A DNA stretch of 50,221 nt from Tannerellaceae bacterium (GTDB lineage Bacteria; Bacteroidota; Bacteroidia; Bacteroidales; Tannerellaceae), in contig JAJQAZ010000153.1 in the NCBI GenBank assembly GCA_021203545.1, positions 1 through 50,221 of the forward strand, given 5' to 3'. Position numbers and translations under genes: made by a program. Shown here one piece after another: positions 35,068 to 45,095 of this stretch. Position 1 is the first letter of the stretch. Each line of letters begins with the position of its first letter. The notes under the pieces are model-generated. The model was not told the DNA's origin. It worked only from the letters and a program-made list of their open reading frames with translations, and searched no databases.

Positions 35068-35985
35068 ATGAGTGCGGTATCGGTACAAAACGTCAGCAAA
35101 AGTTATGGCAAAGTAAAGGCCCTGAAGAACATCAGTTTCGAAGCCGGAACAGGTGAAATCTTCGGCATTATCGGTCCCGACGGGGCCGGTAAAACCACCT
35201 TGTTCCGCATACTTACCACCTTACTTCTACCCGATAGCGGACAGGTAACCGTCGATGGATACGATGTTGTCAAAGACTATAAAGAAATCCGCCAACGGGT
35301 GGGATATATGCCCGGTAGATTCTCGCTGTATCAGGATCTGAGCGTGGAGGAAAATCTGGAATTCTTTGCCACCCTTTTCAACACTACTATTCAGGAGAAT
35401 TACCACCTGATAAAAGACATATACCAGCAGATAGAACCCTTTAAAACAAGGAAAGCGGGAAAACTATCCGGTGGGATGAAACAAAAACTGGCTCTTTGCT
35501 GTGCACTGATACACAAACCCACCGTTTTATTCCTGGACGAACCCACTACCGGGGTAGACCCTGTATCCCGGAAAGAGTTCTGGGAAATACTCAAACAGCT
35601 CAAACAGCAAAATATCTCTATCCTGGTTTCCACCCCTTATATGGATGAGGCTTCTCTTTGCGACCGGATTGCTTTTATTCTGGATGGAGAATTCCCGGAA
35701 ATCAATACCCCGGCAAAAATAATTGAGGAGTTCAACGAAAAACTATGGGCAGTGAAAGCAGACCATATGTATAAACTGTTGCTTGACCTGCGGGAAAATA
35801 AACATATAACCAGTAGTTTTACTTTCGGCGAAAGCCACCATATCACTGTGGATGATACATTGACACCAGACAGCCTGAAAAAACAGTTGGAAGATAAAGG
35901 CCATACACATGTGGATGTGTACCCTATAAAGCCGACCATTGAAGATTGTTTCATGAAAATAACAGAAAAGAAACAACATGAATGA
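35068..35985 (+). CDS. ABC exporter ATPase 1 (YbhF N-half-like)
   Basis: 305 residues from ATG 35068; an earlier in-frame ATG at 35044 would overlap the HlyD gene. Walker A is GPDGAGKTT, the signature is LSGGMKQKL, Walker B is VLFLDEPTTGVDP, and the H-loop region reads STPYMDEA with a Pro-Tyr in place of the usual His. The last 90 residues form an accessory domain with THVDVYPIKPTIEDCFM. E. coli YbhF fuses two such ATPases, whereas here they are separate genes. It overlaps ATPase 2 by 8 bases. Confidence 0.92.
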   Translation: MSAVSVQNVSKSYGKVKALKNISFEAGTGEIFGIIGPDGAGKTTLFRILTTLLLPDSGQVTVDGYDVVKDYKEIRQRVGYMPGRFSLYQDLSVEENLEFFATLFNTTIQENYHLIKDIYQQIEPFKTRKAGKLSGGMKQKLALCCALIHKPTVLFLDEPTTGVDPVSRKEFWEILKQLKQQNISILVSTPYMDEASLCDRIAFILDGEFPEINTPAKIIEEFNEKLWAVKADHMYKLLLDLRENKHITSSFTFGESHHITVDDTLTPDSLKKQLEDKGHTHVDVYPIKPTIEDCFMKITEKKQHE

Positions 35986-36709
35986 CATAGTAATCAGTGC
36001 AAAGGAACTCACCAAGAAATTCGGAAACTTTACAGCTGTCGACCATATCAGCTTTGAAGTGGATAAAGGTGAAATTTTCGGGTTTCTCGGGGCAAACGGA
36101 GCCGGCAAAACCACCGCTATGCGTATGATCTGCGGCCTCAGCCTCCCTACTTCCGGGGAAGGAAAAGTGGCCGGGTTTGACATTGCACGGGAACAGGAAA
36201 AAATCAAACAAAATATAGGCTATATGAGCCAGAAATTTTCCCTTTACGAAGACCTGAAAGTATGGGAAAACATCCGTCTGTTCGGAGGTATCTACGGCAT
36301 GAAAGAAAAAGACATACAAACGAAAACCGACCGGATACTGAACCATCTGGGATTTATGAACGAAAAAAACACGCTGGTTCGTGACCTTCCCATCGGATGG
36401 AAGCAAAAACTCGCGTTCTCCGTCTCTATCTTTCATACGCCCAAAATCGTATTTCTGGATGAACCTACCGGAGGGGTAGACCCGGTGGCACGCCGGCAGT
36501 TCTGGGAAATGATATACGAAGCGGTAGAGGAAGGCATTACTGTATTTGTCACTACACACTATATGGATGAAGCTGAATACTGCGACCGGGTTTCTATTAT
36601 GGTAGACGGACGAATTGAAGGGCTGGACTCGCCGGAGAATCTCAAAGAGCAGACCCATTCACAAACGATGGATGAAGTATTTCAGAAATTTGCAAGGAAA
36701 GCAACATGA
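35978..36709 (+). CDS. ABC exporter ATPase 2 (YbhF C-half-like)
   Basis: 243 residues. Walker A is GANGAGKTT, Walker B is IVFLDEPTGGVDP and the H-loop is VTTHYMDEA. The signature loop is LPIGWKQKL instead of LSGGxxQ, the variant expected for the second half of YbhF-type ATPases. One of the two composite sites probably has lower activity. It starts inside the end of ATPase 1. Confidence 0.92.
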   Translation: MNDIVISAKELTKKFGNFTAVDHISFEVDKGEIFGFLGANGAGKTTAMRMICGLSLPTSGEGKVAGFDIAREQEKIKQNIGYMSQKFSLYEDLKVWENIRLFGGIYGMKEKDIQTKTDRILNHLGFMNEKNTLVRDLPIGWKQKLAFSVSIFHTPKIVFLDEPTGGVDPVARRQFWEMIYEAVEEGITVFVTTHYMDEAEYCDRVSIMVDGRIEGLDSPENLKEQTHSQTMDEVFQKFARKAT

Positions 36710-36724
36710 AATTCAGATTAAGAG

Positions 36725-37831
36725 ATGAAGCAGTTTTTAGCATTTGTAAAAAAAGAATTTTTGCATATCTTCAGGGATGCCCGGACGATGCTTATTTTGC
36801 TCGGAATGCCCATTGTGCAGATTATCCTCTTCGGGTTTGCCATCACTACCGAAGTTAAAAATACACCGGTTGCCGTATACGACCTCTCGAATGATGCCGC
36901 CACACAGCAAATCATCCAGCGTATCGCGGCCAATCCCTACTTTACACTGGTAAAAGAACTTCACAGCCCGGAGCAGATAGAAGAGGTGATGAAAAAAGGA
37001 ACGGCAGCCCTGGTCATTGTGTTTGACAGCGATTTCCAGAGTAATATGTTGCATACCGGAGAAGCCGCCGTACAGCTTATTGCGGATGCGACCGACCCGA
37101 ACCAGGCCACAACTGTGGTGAACTATGCCACCAGCATACTTACCCAATACCAACAGGAAATTGCTACCCAATACCCGGCCGCCTTTTCCATCATTCCCCA
37201 AACCCGGATGCTCTATAATCCCCAGATGGAAGGAGCCTACAATTTTGTACCCGGAGTGATGGGACTCATCCTGATGCTGATTTGCGCGATGATGACTTCG
37301 ATAGCCATTGTACGGGAAAAAGAAAAAGGAAGTATGGAGGTATTGCTCGTATCTCCTATCAAACCGATATACATTATCATTGCCAAAGCAGTACCCTATT
37401 TCACGCTATCTTTAGTCAACCTGGTTAGTATACTGCTATTATCCGTATTCGTACTTAAAGTACCTATCGCCGGAAGCTTATTGCTTATCATAGGAGTATC
37501 CTTACTGTTCATCCTTGTGGCGCTTCTACTCGGATTGCTGATTTCCAATGTTGTTACGACACAGGTAGCCGCCATGCTTGCATCCGGTATGGCTCTAATG
37601 ATGCCTACCATGTTACTCTCAGGAATGATGTTCCCTATTGAAAGTATGCCTCCCATCCTGCAATGGATATCCAGCATCATGCCGGCCCGCTGGTATATAG
37701 AAGCCATCCGGAAACTCATGATACAGGGTGTGGAAGGTATCTATGTGATAAAAGAAGTCAGTATCCTATTGCTTATGATACTTGTTCTGCTGGCCATAAG
37801 CCTCAAAACATTCAAGAAAAGATTGTCATAA
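36725..37831 (+). CDS. ABC-2 type permease 1 (YbhS-like)
   Basis: 368 residues with the ABC2_membrane_3 layout. It has one N-terminal membrane helix (MLILLGMPIVQIILFGFAI), a periplasmic domain of about 150 residues, then five helices at the C-terminus. The conserved IVREKEKGSMEVLLVSPIKP precedes the helix bundle. It begins 15 bases after ATPase 2 and pairs with the next permease as a heterodimer. Candidate substrates are drugs or lipophilic compounds, as for YbhFSR. Confidence 0.9.
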   Translation: MKQFLAFVKKEFLHIFRDARTMLILLGMPIVQIILFGFAITTEVKNTPVAVYDLSNDAATQQIIQRIAANPYFTLVKELHSPEQIEEVMKKGTAALVIVFDSDFQSNMLHTGEAAVQLIADATDPNQATTVVNYATSILTQYQQEIATQYPAAFSIIPQTRMLYNPQMEGAYNFVPGVMGLILMLICAMMTSIAIVREKEKGSMEVLLVSPIKPIYIIIAKAVPYFTLSLVNLVSILLLSVFVLKVPIAGSLLLIIGVSLLFILVALLLGLLISNVVTTQVAAMLASGMALMMPTMLLSGMMFPIESMPPILQWISSIMPARWYIEAIRKLMIQGVEGIYVIKEVSILLLMILVLLAISLKTFKKRLS

Positions 37832-37846
37832 TTTAAAACGATTCCT

Positions 37847-38959
37847 ATGCTCAAATATCTTCTGGAAAAAGAATTCAAACAAATCCTCCGGAACCCCTTC
37901 ATTCCCCGGTTGATACTCTTCATGCCTGTCATGATGCTTATCATCATGCCGTGGGCAGCTAATCAGGAAATAACGAATGTAAAGCTTTCCGTAGTAGACA
38001 ATGACCGGAGCAGTTATTCCCAGCGGTTGATAAACAAAGTGATTGCTTCCGGCTATTTCCTGCTGGAAGATATGTCCGGTTCAAACGACGAGGCCCTCAA
38101 AAGTATCGAATCCGGCAAAGCGGATATTATCCTCGAAATCGAACCCGAATTCGAAGAACAACTCATTAAAAACAGAATGGCTAATGTGATGATATCCGCT
38201 AATGCGGTCAATGGTACGAAGGGTGGACTGGGTTCTGCCTATCTTGCCGCTATCATGGCTGACTTCGCAGATGATATCACCACCGAATGGGGATTGAATA
38301 CCGACAAAACAAGCAGTGCTCTTATTAATATAGTACCCCACAACAAATACAACATTTATCTGGACTATAAAGTCTTTATGATTCCCGCACTGGTGGTTAC
38401 GCTGCTAACCATGATAGCCGGGTTCCTGCCTGCTCTCAACATCGTAGGTGAAAAAGAGGCCGGAACCATCGAGCAAATGAATGTAACACCGGTAAAAAGG
38501 CTCACTTTCATTTTGGGTAAACTTATCCCTTACTGGATTATCGGATTTATTATATTAACCATCAGTTTCCTGCTGGCCGCCCTTATATACGGACTCACCC
38601 CTGCCGGAAATATCCTGACAATCTATCTCTATGCTACCGTATATATATTAGTCGTATCCGGATTAGGACTAGTTATCTCCAGCCATTCCGACACCATGCA
38701 GCAGGCCATGTTCGTGATGTACTTTTTTATGCTTATCCTGATCCTCCTGAGCGGATTATTTACCCCCATCAGCAGCATGCCGGAGTGGGCACAACTGGTA
38801 GCCAAAGTCAACCCGTTAAGCTATTTCATACAGGTCATGCGGGCAGTCTACCTGAAAGGAAGCGGCATCGGACAGCTCTTGCCGCAACTGTTAGCCCTGT
38901 CCACATTTGCTTTGTTGTTTAATTCATGGGCGATATACAGTTATAGAAAAAGTAATTGA
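37847..38959 (+). CDS. ABC-2 type permease 2 (YbhR-like)
   Basis: 370 residues, the same layout as the preceding permease. It has an N-terminal helix (LILFMPVMMLIIMPWAA), a periplasmic domain, GEKEAGTIEQMNVTPVKR, then five helices. It begins 15 bases after permease 1 and is the last core gene of the exporter. The RibD-C-like gene follows at 21 bases and may be co-transcribed. Confidence 0.9.
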   Translation: MLKYLLEKEFKQILRNPFIPRLILFMPVMMLIIMPWAANQEITNVKLSVVDNDRSSYSQRLINKVIASGYFLLEDMSGSNDEALKSIESGKADIILEIEPEFEEQLIKNRMANVMISANAVNGTKGGLGSAYLAAIMADFADDITTEWGLNTDKTSSALINIVPHNKYNIYLDYKVFMIPALVVTLLTMIAGFLPALNIVGEKEAGTIEQMNVTPVKRLTFILGKLIPYWIIGFIILTISFLLAALIYGLTPAGNILTIYLYATVYILVVSGLGLVISSHSDTMQQAMFVMYFFMLILILLSGLFTPISSMPEWAQLVAKVNPLSYFIQVMRAVYLKGSGIGQLLPQLLALSTFALLFNSWAIYSYRKSN

Positions 38960-38980
38960 TAACACATAAAAAGATTGAAA

Positions 38981-39490
38981 ATGAAAGTAAATTTAGTAGC
39001 CACAGTAACCATTAACGGACAACTGTTATTGGCAGAGAACATGTCAAAAGTAACTACCCCTCCACAAGTAATGGGTGTATTCGTACAATAGGCCATAGAA
39101 GCCGGTAACATAATTATGGGTCACAGTACCTATAAAATGATTATGCAGACACCAGCTATGCAGCAAGCCTTTTCCAGAATAGAGAAAGTCCTGGTATCAA
39201 AAAATGCTATACCGGAAGCGGACTGTAAAATCGTTTCTTCACCAAAAGAAGCTGTTGGATATCTCAAAGATAAAGACTTCAAAACAGCTATCCTCGCAGG
39301 TGGTTTGCAAACCTATAATTCATTCCTGAGTGAAGGCCTTGTCACTGATCTATATTTTAGTATAGTACCGGTAATTATAAGTGACGGAGGGATTATAGCG
39401 CCACAGAGTGAAACACTCCTATCATTCAAACTGGCCGGACAATCCATGCTGGCAGAGGATATTATCCAGCTTCATTACACGAAAGAGTAA
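38981..39490 (+). pseudogene. RibD-C/dihydrofolate-reductase-like protein with in-frame TAG
   Basis: A 169-codon gene with TAG at 39089-39091 (codon 37: GVFVQ-stop-AIEAGNIIMG). The family is shown by NIIMGHSTYKM (substrate/NADPH loop) and AGGLQTYNSFLSEGLVTDLY. It is related to the C-terminal reductase domain of RibD and to DHFR. A CAG-to-TAG change fits. It follows the exporter by 21 bases in the same direction. An internal ATG at 39116 would give a protein lacking the first strand. Confidence 0.78.
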
Positions 39491-39593
39491 GAAGAGATTA
39501 CAACGTGCAATAAAACAAATTAGCGACATCATAAAAAGGTTACGCCCAAAACAGGAACATAAATACCTCAAGACTTTTTTGTACGTTTGCAGA

Positions 39594-41509
39594 ATGAATC
39601 GTGGGAAAGATAGAAAGAATTCATTGGCCGATCTGCAAAACCAGTACGATCTGTTGATGAAGGAGTTCGAATATGAAAAAGAATTATACCGGGAGCAAAC
39701 GGAACGAACCGGCATATATAAAAAATACAACAGGGACAATGCTGGTATCCGGTACAAACCGGCAAAAGTTATTACAACTCACTCAACCAACTGGTAATAG
39801 AAATAGAGAGACGCGAAAATCAGGAAATTGAACATACATTTGAACACGGCCGTCCGGTTTGCTTCTTTTCCGAACAACCTGATGGGACATTACGCTATCT
39901 GAATTTCTCTGCCACCATTAACTATGTGGAGGAAAATAAAATGGTTGTCTCTATACCTTCAACCACTGCACTGGCAGAATTGCAGAGCCTGCATTTACCG
40001 GGTGTTCAGCTCTATTTTGACGAAACCAGTTACAAAACCATGTTTCAGGCATTGACCGGAGTAATTCGGGCACGTGATAACCGGCTTGCGGAACTGCGGG
40101 AAATTCTATCAGGTAAGCAACCGGCTCAAACAAGAGAACTCTTCCCTATACGTTTTCCCTGGCTGAATAGTTCACAGGATGCAGCAGTTAATAAAGTATT
40201 AGCGGCCAAAGATCTCTTTGTAGTACATAGCCCGCCGGGCACCGGAAAAACGACGACCTTAGTAGAAGCCATTTTCGAAACTCTTCACCGGGAGAACCAG
40301 GTACTGGTATGTGCGCAAAGTAATATTGCAGTAGACTGGATTTCTGAAAAACTGGTAGACAGAGGGATTCCGGTGTTGCGTATAGGAAACCCAACCCGGG
40401 TAAATGATAAAATGCTTTCCTTTACATACGAACGGCGTTTTGAATCCCATCCTGATTATCCGGAATTATGGAGCATCCGTAAATCAATCCGGGAAATACA
40501 ATCCAATATGCGCAAAAAGAGCCGGGATGAGAAAGACACCATCCGGAACCGGCTATCCCGGCTGAAATTCCGGGCTACCGAACTGGAAATACAGATAGAC
40601 ACTGATCTGTTTGCCGAAGCCCGGGTTATAGCCTGCACACTGGTAGGATCGGCCAACCGGGTATTAGACAACCATACATTCACAACCCTGTTTATAGACG
40701 AAGCGGCACAGGCACTGGAAGCCGCCTGCTGGATTGCTATTACAAAAGCAGACCGGGTAGTTTTGGCCGGAGACCATCAACAACTCCCTCCTACTATTAA
40801 ACTACCGGAAGCTGCCAAAGGTGGACTGGATAAAACATTAATGGAAAAGATAGTAGAAAGTAAACCGGAAAGTGTTTCGTTACTTGAAATACAATACCGG
40901 ATGCACGAAGATATCATGGGATTCCCTTCCCGTATATTCTACCAAAACCGTTTAAAAGCAGCACCGGAAGTAAAACACCGGGCTATCCTGCCTGTGGATA
41001 CACCGCTTATCTGGTTGGATACTTCCGGATGCGACTATGAGGAACAGGTGCAACCGGAAAGTATGAGCCGTATCAACCGGAAAGAGGCAGAACTGGCGAT
41101 TTTACAGTTACAGGTATACATGGAACAAATAGGCAAAGAATGTATACTGGAAGAATCCATTGATTTTGGTATTATATCTCCTTACAAAGCACAGGTATAT
41201 TACCTGCGGAAACTGATCAAAAGAAATACATTTTTCAAACCTTTCCGCAAATTAATGGCAATCCATACGATAGACGGCTTTCAGGGACAGGAAAAAGATG
41301 TAGTTCTGATCAGTCTGGTACGTTCCAATCCCAAAGGACAAATCGGTTTCCTGAACGACCTGCGGCGCATGAATGTAGCAATCACGCGGGCCCGGATGAA
41401 ACTTTTTATCCTCGGCAACCATTCCACACTGGAACACCACTCTTTCTATAACGAACTATTTCAGTATGTCGCTAAACAGGGTAGGATTATCTCTATCAAT
41501 AATAGCTAA
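39594..41509 (+). pseudogene. UPF1/IGHMBP2-like SF1 helicase, frameshifted
   Basis: About 638 codons. ATG 39594 starts NRGKDRKNSLADLQNQYDLL, and this frame ends at 39797. From about 39722 another frame continues (KIQQGQCWYPVQTGKSYYNS, NQLVIEIERRENQEIEHTFE) to 41509. Restoring one A to the A6 run at 39720-39725 joins them. Helicase motifs are complete: Walker A SPPGTGKTTT, CAQSNIAVD, DEAAQALE, GDHQQLPPTI, LLEIQYRMHE, TIDGFQGQEKDVV and VAITRARMKL. It would be a 5-prime-to-3-prime RNA/DNA helicase. The large downstream frame alone still holds all motifs from ATG 39926, so partial function is possible. Confidence 0.85.
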
Positions 41510-41516
41510 AAGTTAT

Positions 41517-42977
41517 CTACCTGAACTGTACTTTATAAATCTCATTATCTCTTGTTCTACGAAAAACCGGATAAGACAGATCCGGAACTTTGGATGTAAT
41601 AAACTCCGGAATATTATAGGATTTCATCAGTCCGGCATAATAAGCCGGATCTTTCTGAGGTAACAAAAATGGTTTCGACTCATTCCCTTCTTCATCTATG
41701 TAAGTGATATATGGACGTGTATACAATCCGTCCATACGGCGGCTACTGAATACCACCCAACGGCTATTAGATGACCAGGAATGATAACTATCCGCTTCCG
41801 CACTATTGGCAGTTTCCAGATACCGGCCTTCATTCCTTTCGAGATCAATCATATACAACTCAGCATCTTTATGCCAGATAGGGAAAGTGGCATAAGATGA
41901 AACAGTAAGCAATACATATTTTCCATCGGGTGATACACGGGGGAAAGAAACACTTCTATCATGCTCCTGTGCATAAAAAATAGTATCGACTTCATGGCTG
42001 AAAGTAGCCGTATGAGGATCAAAACCAACACGGCACAAACTATATCGCAGGCTACCGATAGAATCCGGCACCGGACAGGCAGGAGCACTGCAATAATAAA
42101 GAGAATTTCCATCGGGAGAAAAACACGGAAAAGTTAAAAATTGGTCCTTTGTAAAAAGGGCATCCGTAGTAACGGTTTGATTCGTTTCCGTATTATATAC
42201 AACGATATCCGATGCCGTATCGTATACTTCTACACGGTGTTCCGGATGTAGCCCCTGAGTCGTATTATTAATGGAAAAAGCAATATAATTTCCGGAGGGA
42301 TGCCACCCCGGATAGGTAAAAGCCGAACCGGCTTTCCGGGTATGGGTATCAAGATAAATCATCTGTCCGTTTTTACGCACGATGGTTCCCGGGTATTTAG
42401 CCCGTAAATGAAACATCATCTACTCCGGATCCTGCATACAAAAAGAGTGACAATTAACACAGTTATAACCGGTTGATTTATTTTCATAAATCACACTTTC
42501 CTGATAAGTTTCCAGATTTCGCTGGTAAATACCCATCCGGTTCCATAAAGCATATCCCGGCTCTATCAACCGGTAGGCAATATAAGGATCTATAGATTCC
42601 TCTGCCACATAGACACAGAAAGGAGGATACGCTCCCCATCCCTGTTCTGTTCTGATCTGTACTGTTATCGAGACCTTATCTACCTTTGCATCTTTAAGCA
42701 ACTGTTTCCATTTAGAAAAAGGAATAATAAAGGTCTGTTTAGCTGCTTTTACCTCAAACTGATAACCCGGGCTGGAAAAAACAGCTACAGCTTCTTCTGC
42801 CGGAGCAGCTAAAGAAAAATTCAATGGTGCTATATTATAAGGAATCTTTACTTCCTGGTAATCCGGAAAAATAGTAACCGCCTCCTCAAATTGCAGCATA
42901 ATGTTTCTTTCTTCCTTACAACTTGTTATTAATACTAAAACAAGCCAGGTTATACATATATACATCTCTTTCTTCAT
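41517..42977 (-). pseudogene. PD40/TolB-like lipoprotein with CxxCH, in-frame TAG
   Basis: A 486-codon gene starting at ATG 42975-42977 (MKKEMYICITWLVLVLITSC lipobox). TAG at 42420-42422 is codon 186, in CHSFCMQDPE-stop-MMFHLRAKY. The first third is a beta-sandwich-like region ending in a haem-type motif CVNCH at 173-177. The rest is a beta-propeller of PD40 repeats (YPGWHPSGNYIAFSI, FPCFSPDGNSLYYCS, FPRVSPDGKYVLLTV). It is the downstream partner of the DUF6057-like gene, separated by 2 bases. A role in extracytoplasmic redox or binding is possible. The stop fits CAG-to-TAG. Confidence 0.8.
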
Positions 42978-42979
42978 GG

Positions 42980-44730
42980 CTATTGTTGTACAAATATCAG
43001 ATGATACCAAAGGGTTTTCCCATACTTATCTTCCATAATCTTTTCAAAATTCAGGTTCCCTCTTTTTTGTCGCATATCCTGGTCAAAAGAGATAAAATGC
43101 TGCTCAACTTCCTTAGTCACTCCGTTGGGCTGCCACTCAAAAGGAGAATTCTGATAAATCGCAACCACCGCTTCCTGCTGGTGTATAGTCAGTTCCGGCC
43201 AGACCTCCGTACCATAATAAAGTTGCCTTAAATCCTCAAACTTTTTCAAATCTTTATTTAATAGCAATATAGAGGTTAGATAATCCAAAGCGACGGAGCC
43301 CGGTGAAGGATTCATCAGTAAAGGTTCAAGCAGAACAACTAAATTTTTAGACAAAACAAACTCCCCATTATAAAAAGAGCCTCTTTTAAATCCTAACAAA
43401 GAATTCTCTTCTATCATTTGATCGTTAAACAAATATTGCCGGAAACGTGTAGCTTCTTTTTTATAAAATAAGGTCTTTTCCAACAAAGAAATGTATTTTT
43501 CTGCCACCCGGTACTCTCCTGAAATCAGATTCGTCTCAACCAAACGCAGTAACGACCGCGGGCTTCCACCCTGATTAGACGCAACATAGGCTTCAAAAGC
43601 CATCTCCTGTGCAGAAGGAATAACTCCGATATGATAATAAAGATCACTAAGCATAAAAGCATGTCGCATAGAATTATTCCAGGGAAGAAACAAATCATTC
43701 CATTCCCGCGCCCGGTAATGAAATAAAGATTCCCCTAACTGCCCTTTTTAGCTAAAGCCAGATAAACCATGTTTTTAGTCTGGTAATTTCCTATTTCAGG
43801 ATCATATTCCGAAAGTACCTTATCCCATTCTTCATGGCTAATATAATAATCTAAAAGATAATTTTTCTTTACTACCGGGTGCATAGTGTAAGAGAGAGCC
43901 ACCCAATACAACAGAACACTCAAAACTATTAGTTGTATGAAAAAAAAATATCCATTCCATACGAACTGTAATATGTTGAAATCTTCTTAAGTAAAAACCG
44001 GCAAGTATACTGCCGGGTAAAGCATACCATGCATAATAAATCTCCGGTATAGATACCAATGGGTCAACATACGCATCAGGCAAAAAGCCACCGTATAATC
44101 ACCGGCAAAACCAGTCCGTACAGACAACCAGCCTATCAGAAAAAGAAACGGAAATAAAAAGAAAGAGAAATACCAGTTCTCTTTCCGGAGTAAAACTTCT
44201 AAAAGAAACACACTCAATGCAAACAGATAACAAACCGGCCCGGCTATTATATAAAGAAAAGGCGTAATAAGAAACACCGGTATAAACCGCCATGGCAGGG
44301 ATTTAATGCATGTATAGGCAAGAAGTAATAAAAGAACAAACAAATAACTAACCGTTCCCTGTATACTATAATCTGCATTCAAATGTAAAATGCCTATTGA
44401 GAACAAAGGCAAAACAGATAAAAAATAAGTAAATACGGATCCTGAAATAGTATCCAGAATCTTTTTAGTTAAAATACCAGTCAGTAAAAGTAATAAAGTC
44501 GTGATTATAGCACCCCAATAAGGCAAATAATAAAATTGCACTAAAAAACGGGATATATACAAAGACAGTCCTCCCGGTTGGGAAATAGTATCTATTGCAT
44601 AAGTACGACTAAAAGAAAATAGTTGAATCTGCTCTATATAATAAAAATAAAAAGAATGCGTTTGTTGCAGATAAACAAACAACAGACACCCTATAATTAT
44701 CCAGTAAAATATATCTTTATATTTATTCAT
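42980..44730 (-). pseudogene. DUF6057-like membrane/TPR protein, stop and frameshift
   Basis: About 583 codons from ATG 44728-44730 (MNKYKDIFYWIIIG). The N-terminal 270 residues have about seven to eight membrane helices. The C-terminal 300 are helical-repeat sequence (LLDYYISHEEWDKVLSEYDP and beyond). TAA at 43987-43989 (codon 248, PVFT-stop-EDFNILQ) fits CAA. A one-base deletion near 43738-43742 separates ALAKKG from LGESLFHYRAREWNDLFLPW. An earlier ATG at 44790 is possible but adds a less typical start. It is co-transcribed with the PD40 gene. Function unknown. Confidence 0.75.
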
Positions 44731-44881
44731 TGGCATAAGAATTAATGACAAAGAAAAGAAAATTCCCTTACAAAAACGTTCATTTTCCATTCAAAATAAC
44801 TTAGAGTTCCTCCAAAAATAAATTCTGAATAAAGAGAGTTCTGTTTTTTAATTATATAATACTTTTTGCCCAAAATAATAG

Positions 44882-44889
44882 TACATTTG
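44882..44889 (+). promoter_or_regulatory. -7 promoter box of the men operon
   Basis: TACATTTG, an exact TAnnTTTG, lies just before a large hairpin array and 207 bases before ATG 45096. The transcript would carry that array in its leader. Confidence 0.5.
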
Positions 44890-44902
44890 CAAAAAAGAAC
44901 AC

Positions 44903-45080
44903 AGTAGTCATCACTCGCTATGCTCGTTAGTAGTCAAAGTAGTTAACAGTCGTTTCACTCCTTAGTAGTCAAGTAGAAAAAACAATAAACCTACTTAACT
45001 ACTAACGAGCACAGCGAGTGATGACTACTAATGAACGAAGTGAATGTTGACTACCAGTGAGCAAAGCGAACGATAACTAC
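44903..45080. repeat. Multi-unit hairpin in the men leader
   Basis: AGTAGTCATCACTCGCTATG (44903 on), continuing to CTCGTTAGTAGT at 44934, pairs with 44998-45029 with a single mismatch in that core. Weaker related pieces lie inside the loop (GTCGTTTCACTCCTTAGTAG) and after it (45031-45080, ending AGCGAACGATAACTACTA). There are at least four diverged units in two orientations. No gene is present. Confidence 0.75.
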
Positions 45081-45095
45081 TAAAAAAAGAACGCT

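Noticed and set aside
42980-43693. Separate gene starting at TTG 43693
   Set aside because: The sequence upstream in the same frame (LGESLFHYRAREWND) continues the preceding helical-repeat protein after a one-base deletion, so it is one broken gene.
8618-43989. Reassignment of TAG/TAA to glutamine as in some phages
   Set aside because: TAA, TAG and TGA all terminate other genes in the window at natural ends (for example TAG at 27341-27343 and 49103-49105). Most genes have no internal stops, frame breaks also occur, and one interruption is TGA.
44903-45080. CRISPR array
   Set aside because: Units alternate in orientation, differ in sequence and have no uniform spacers; no cas gene is nearby.
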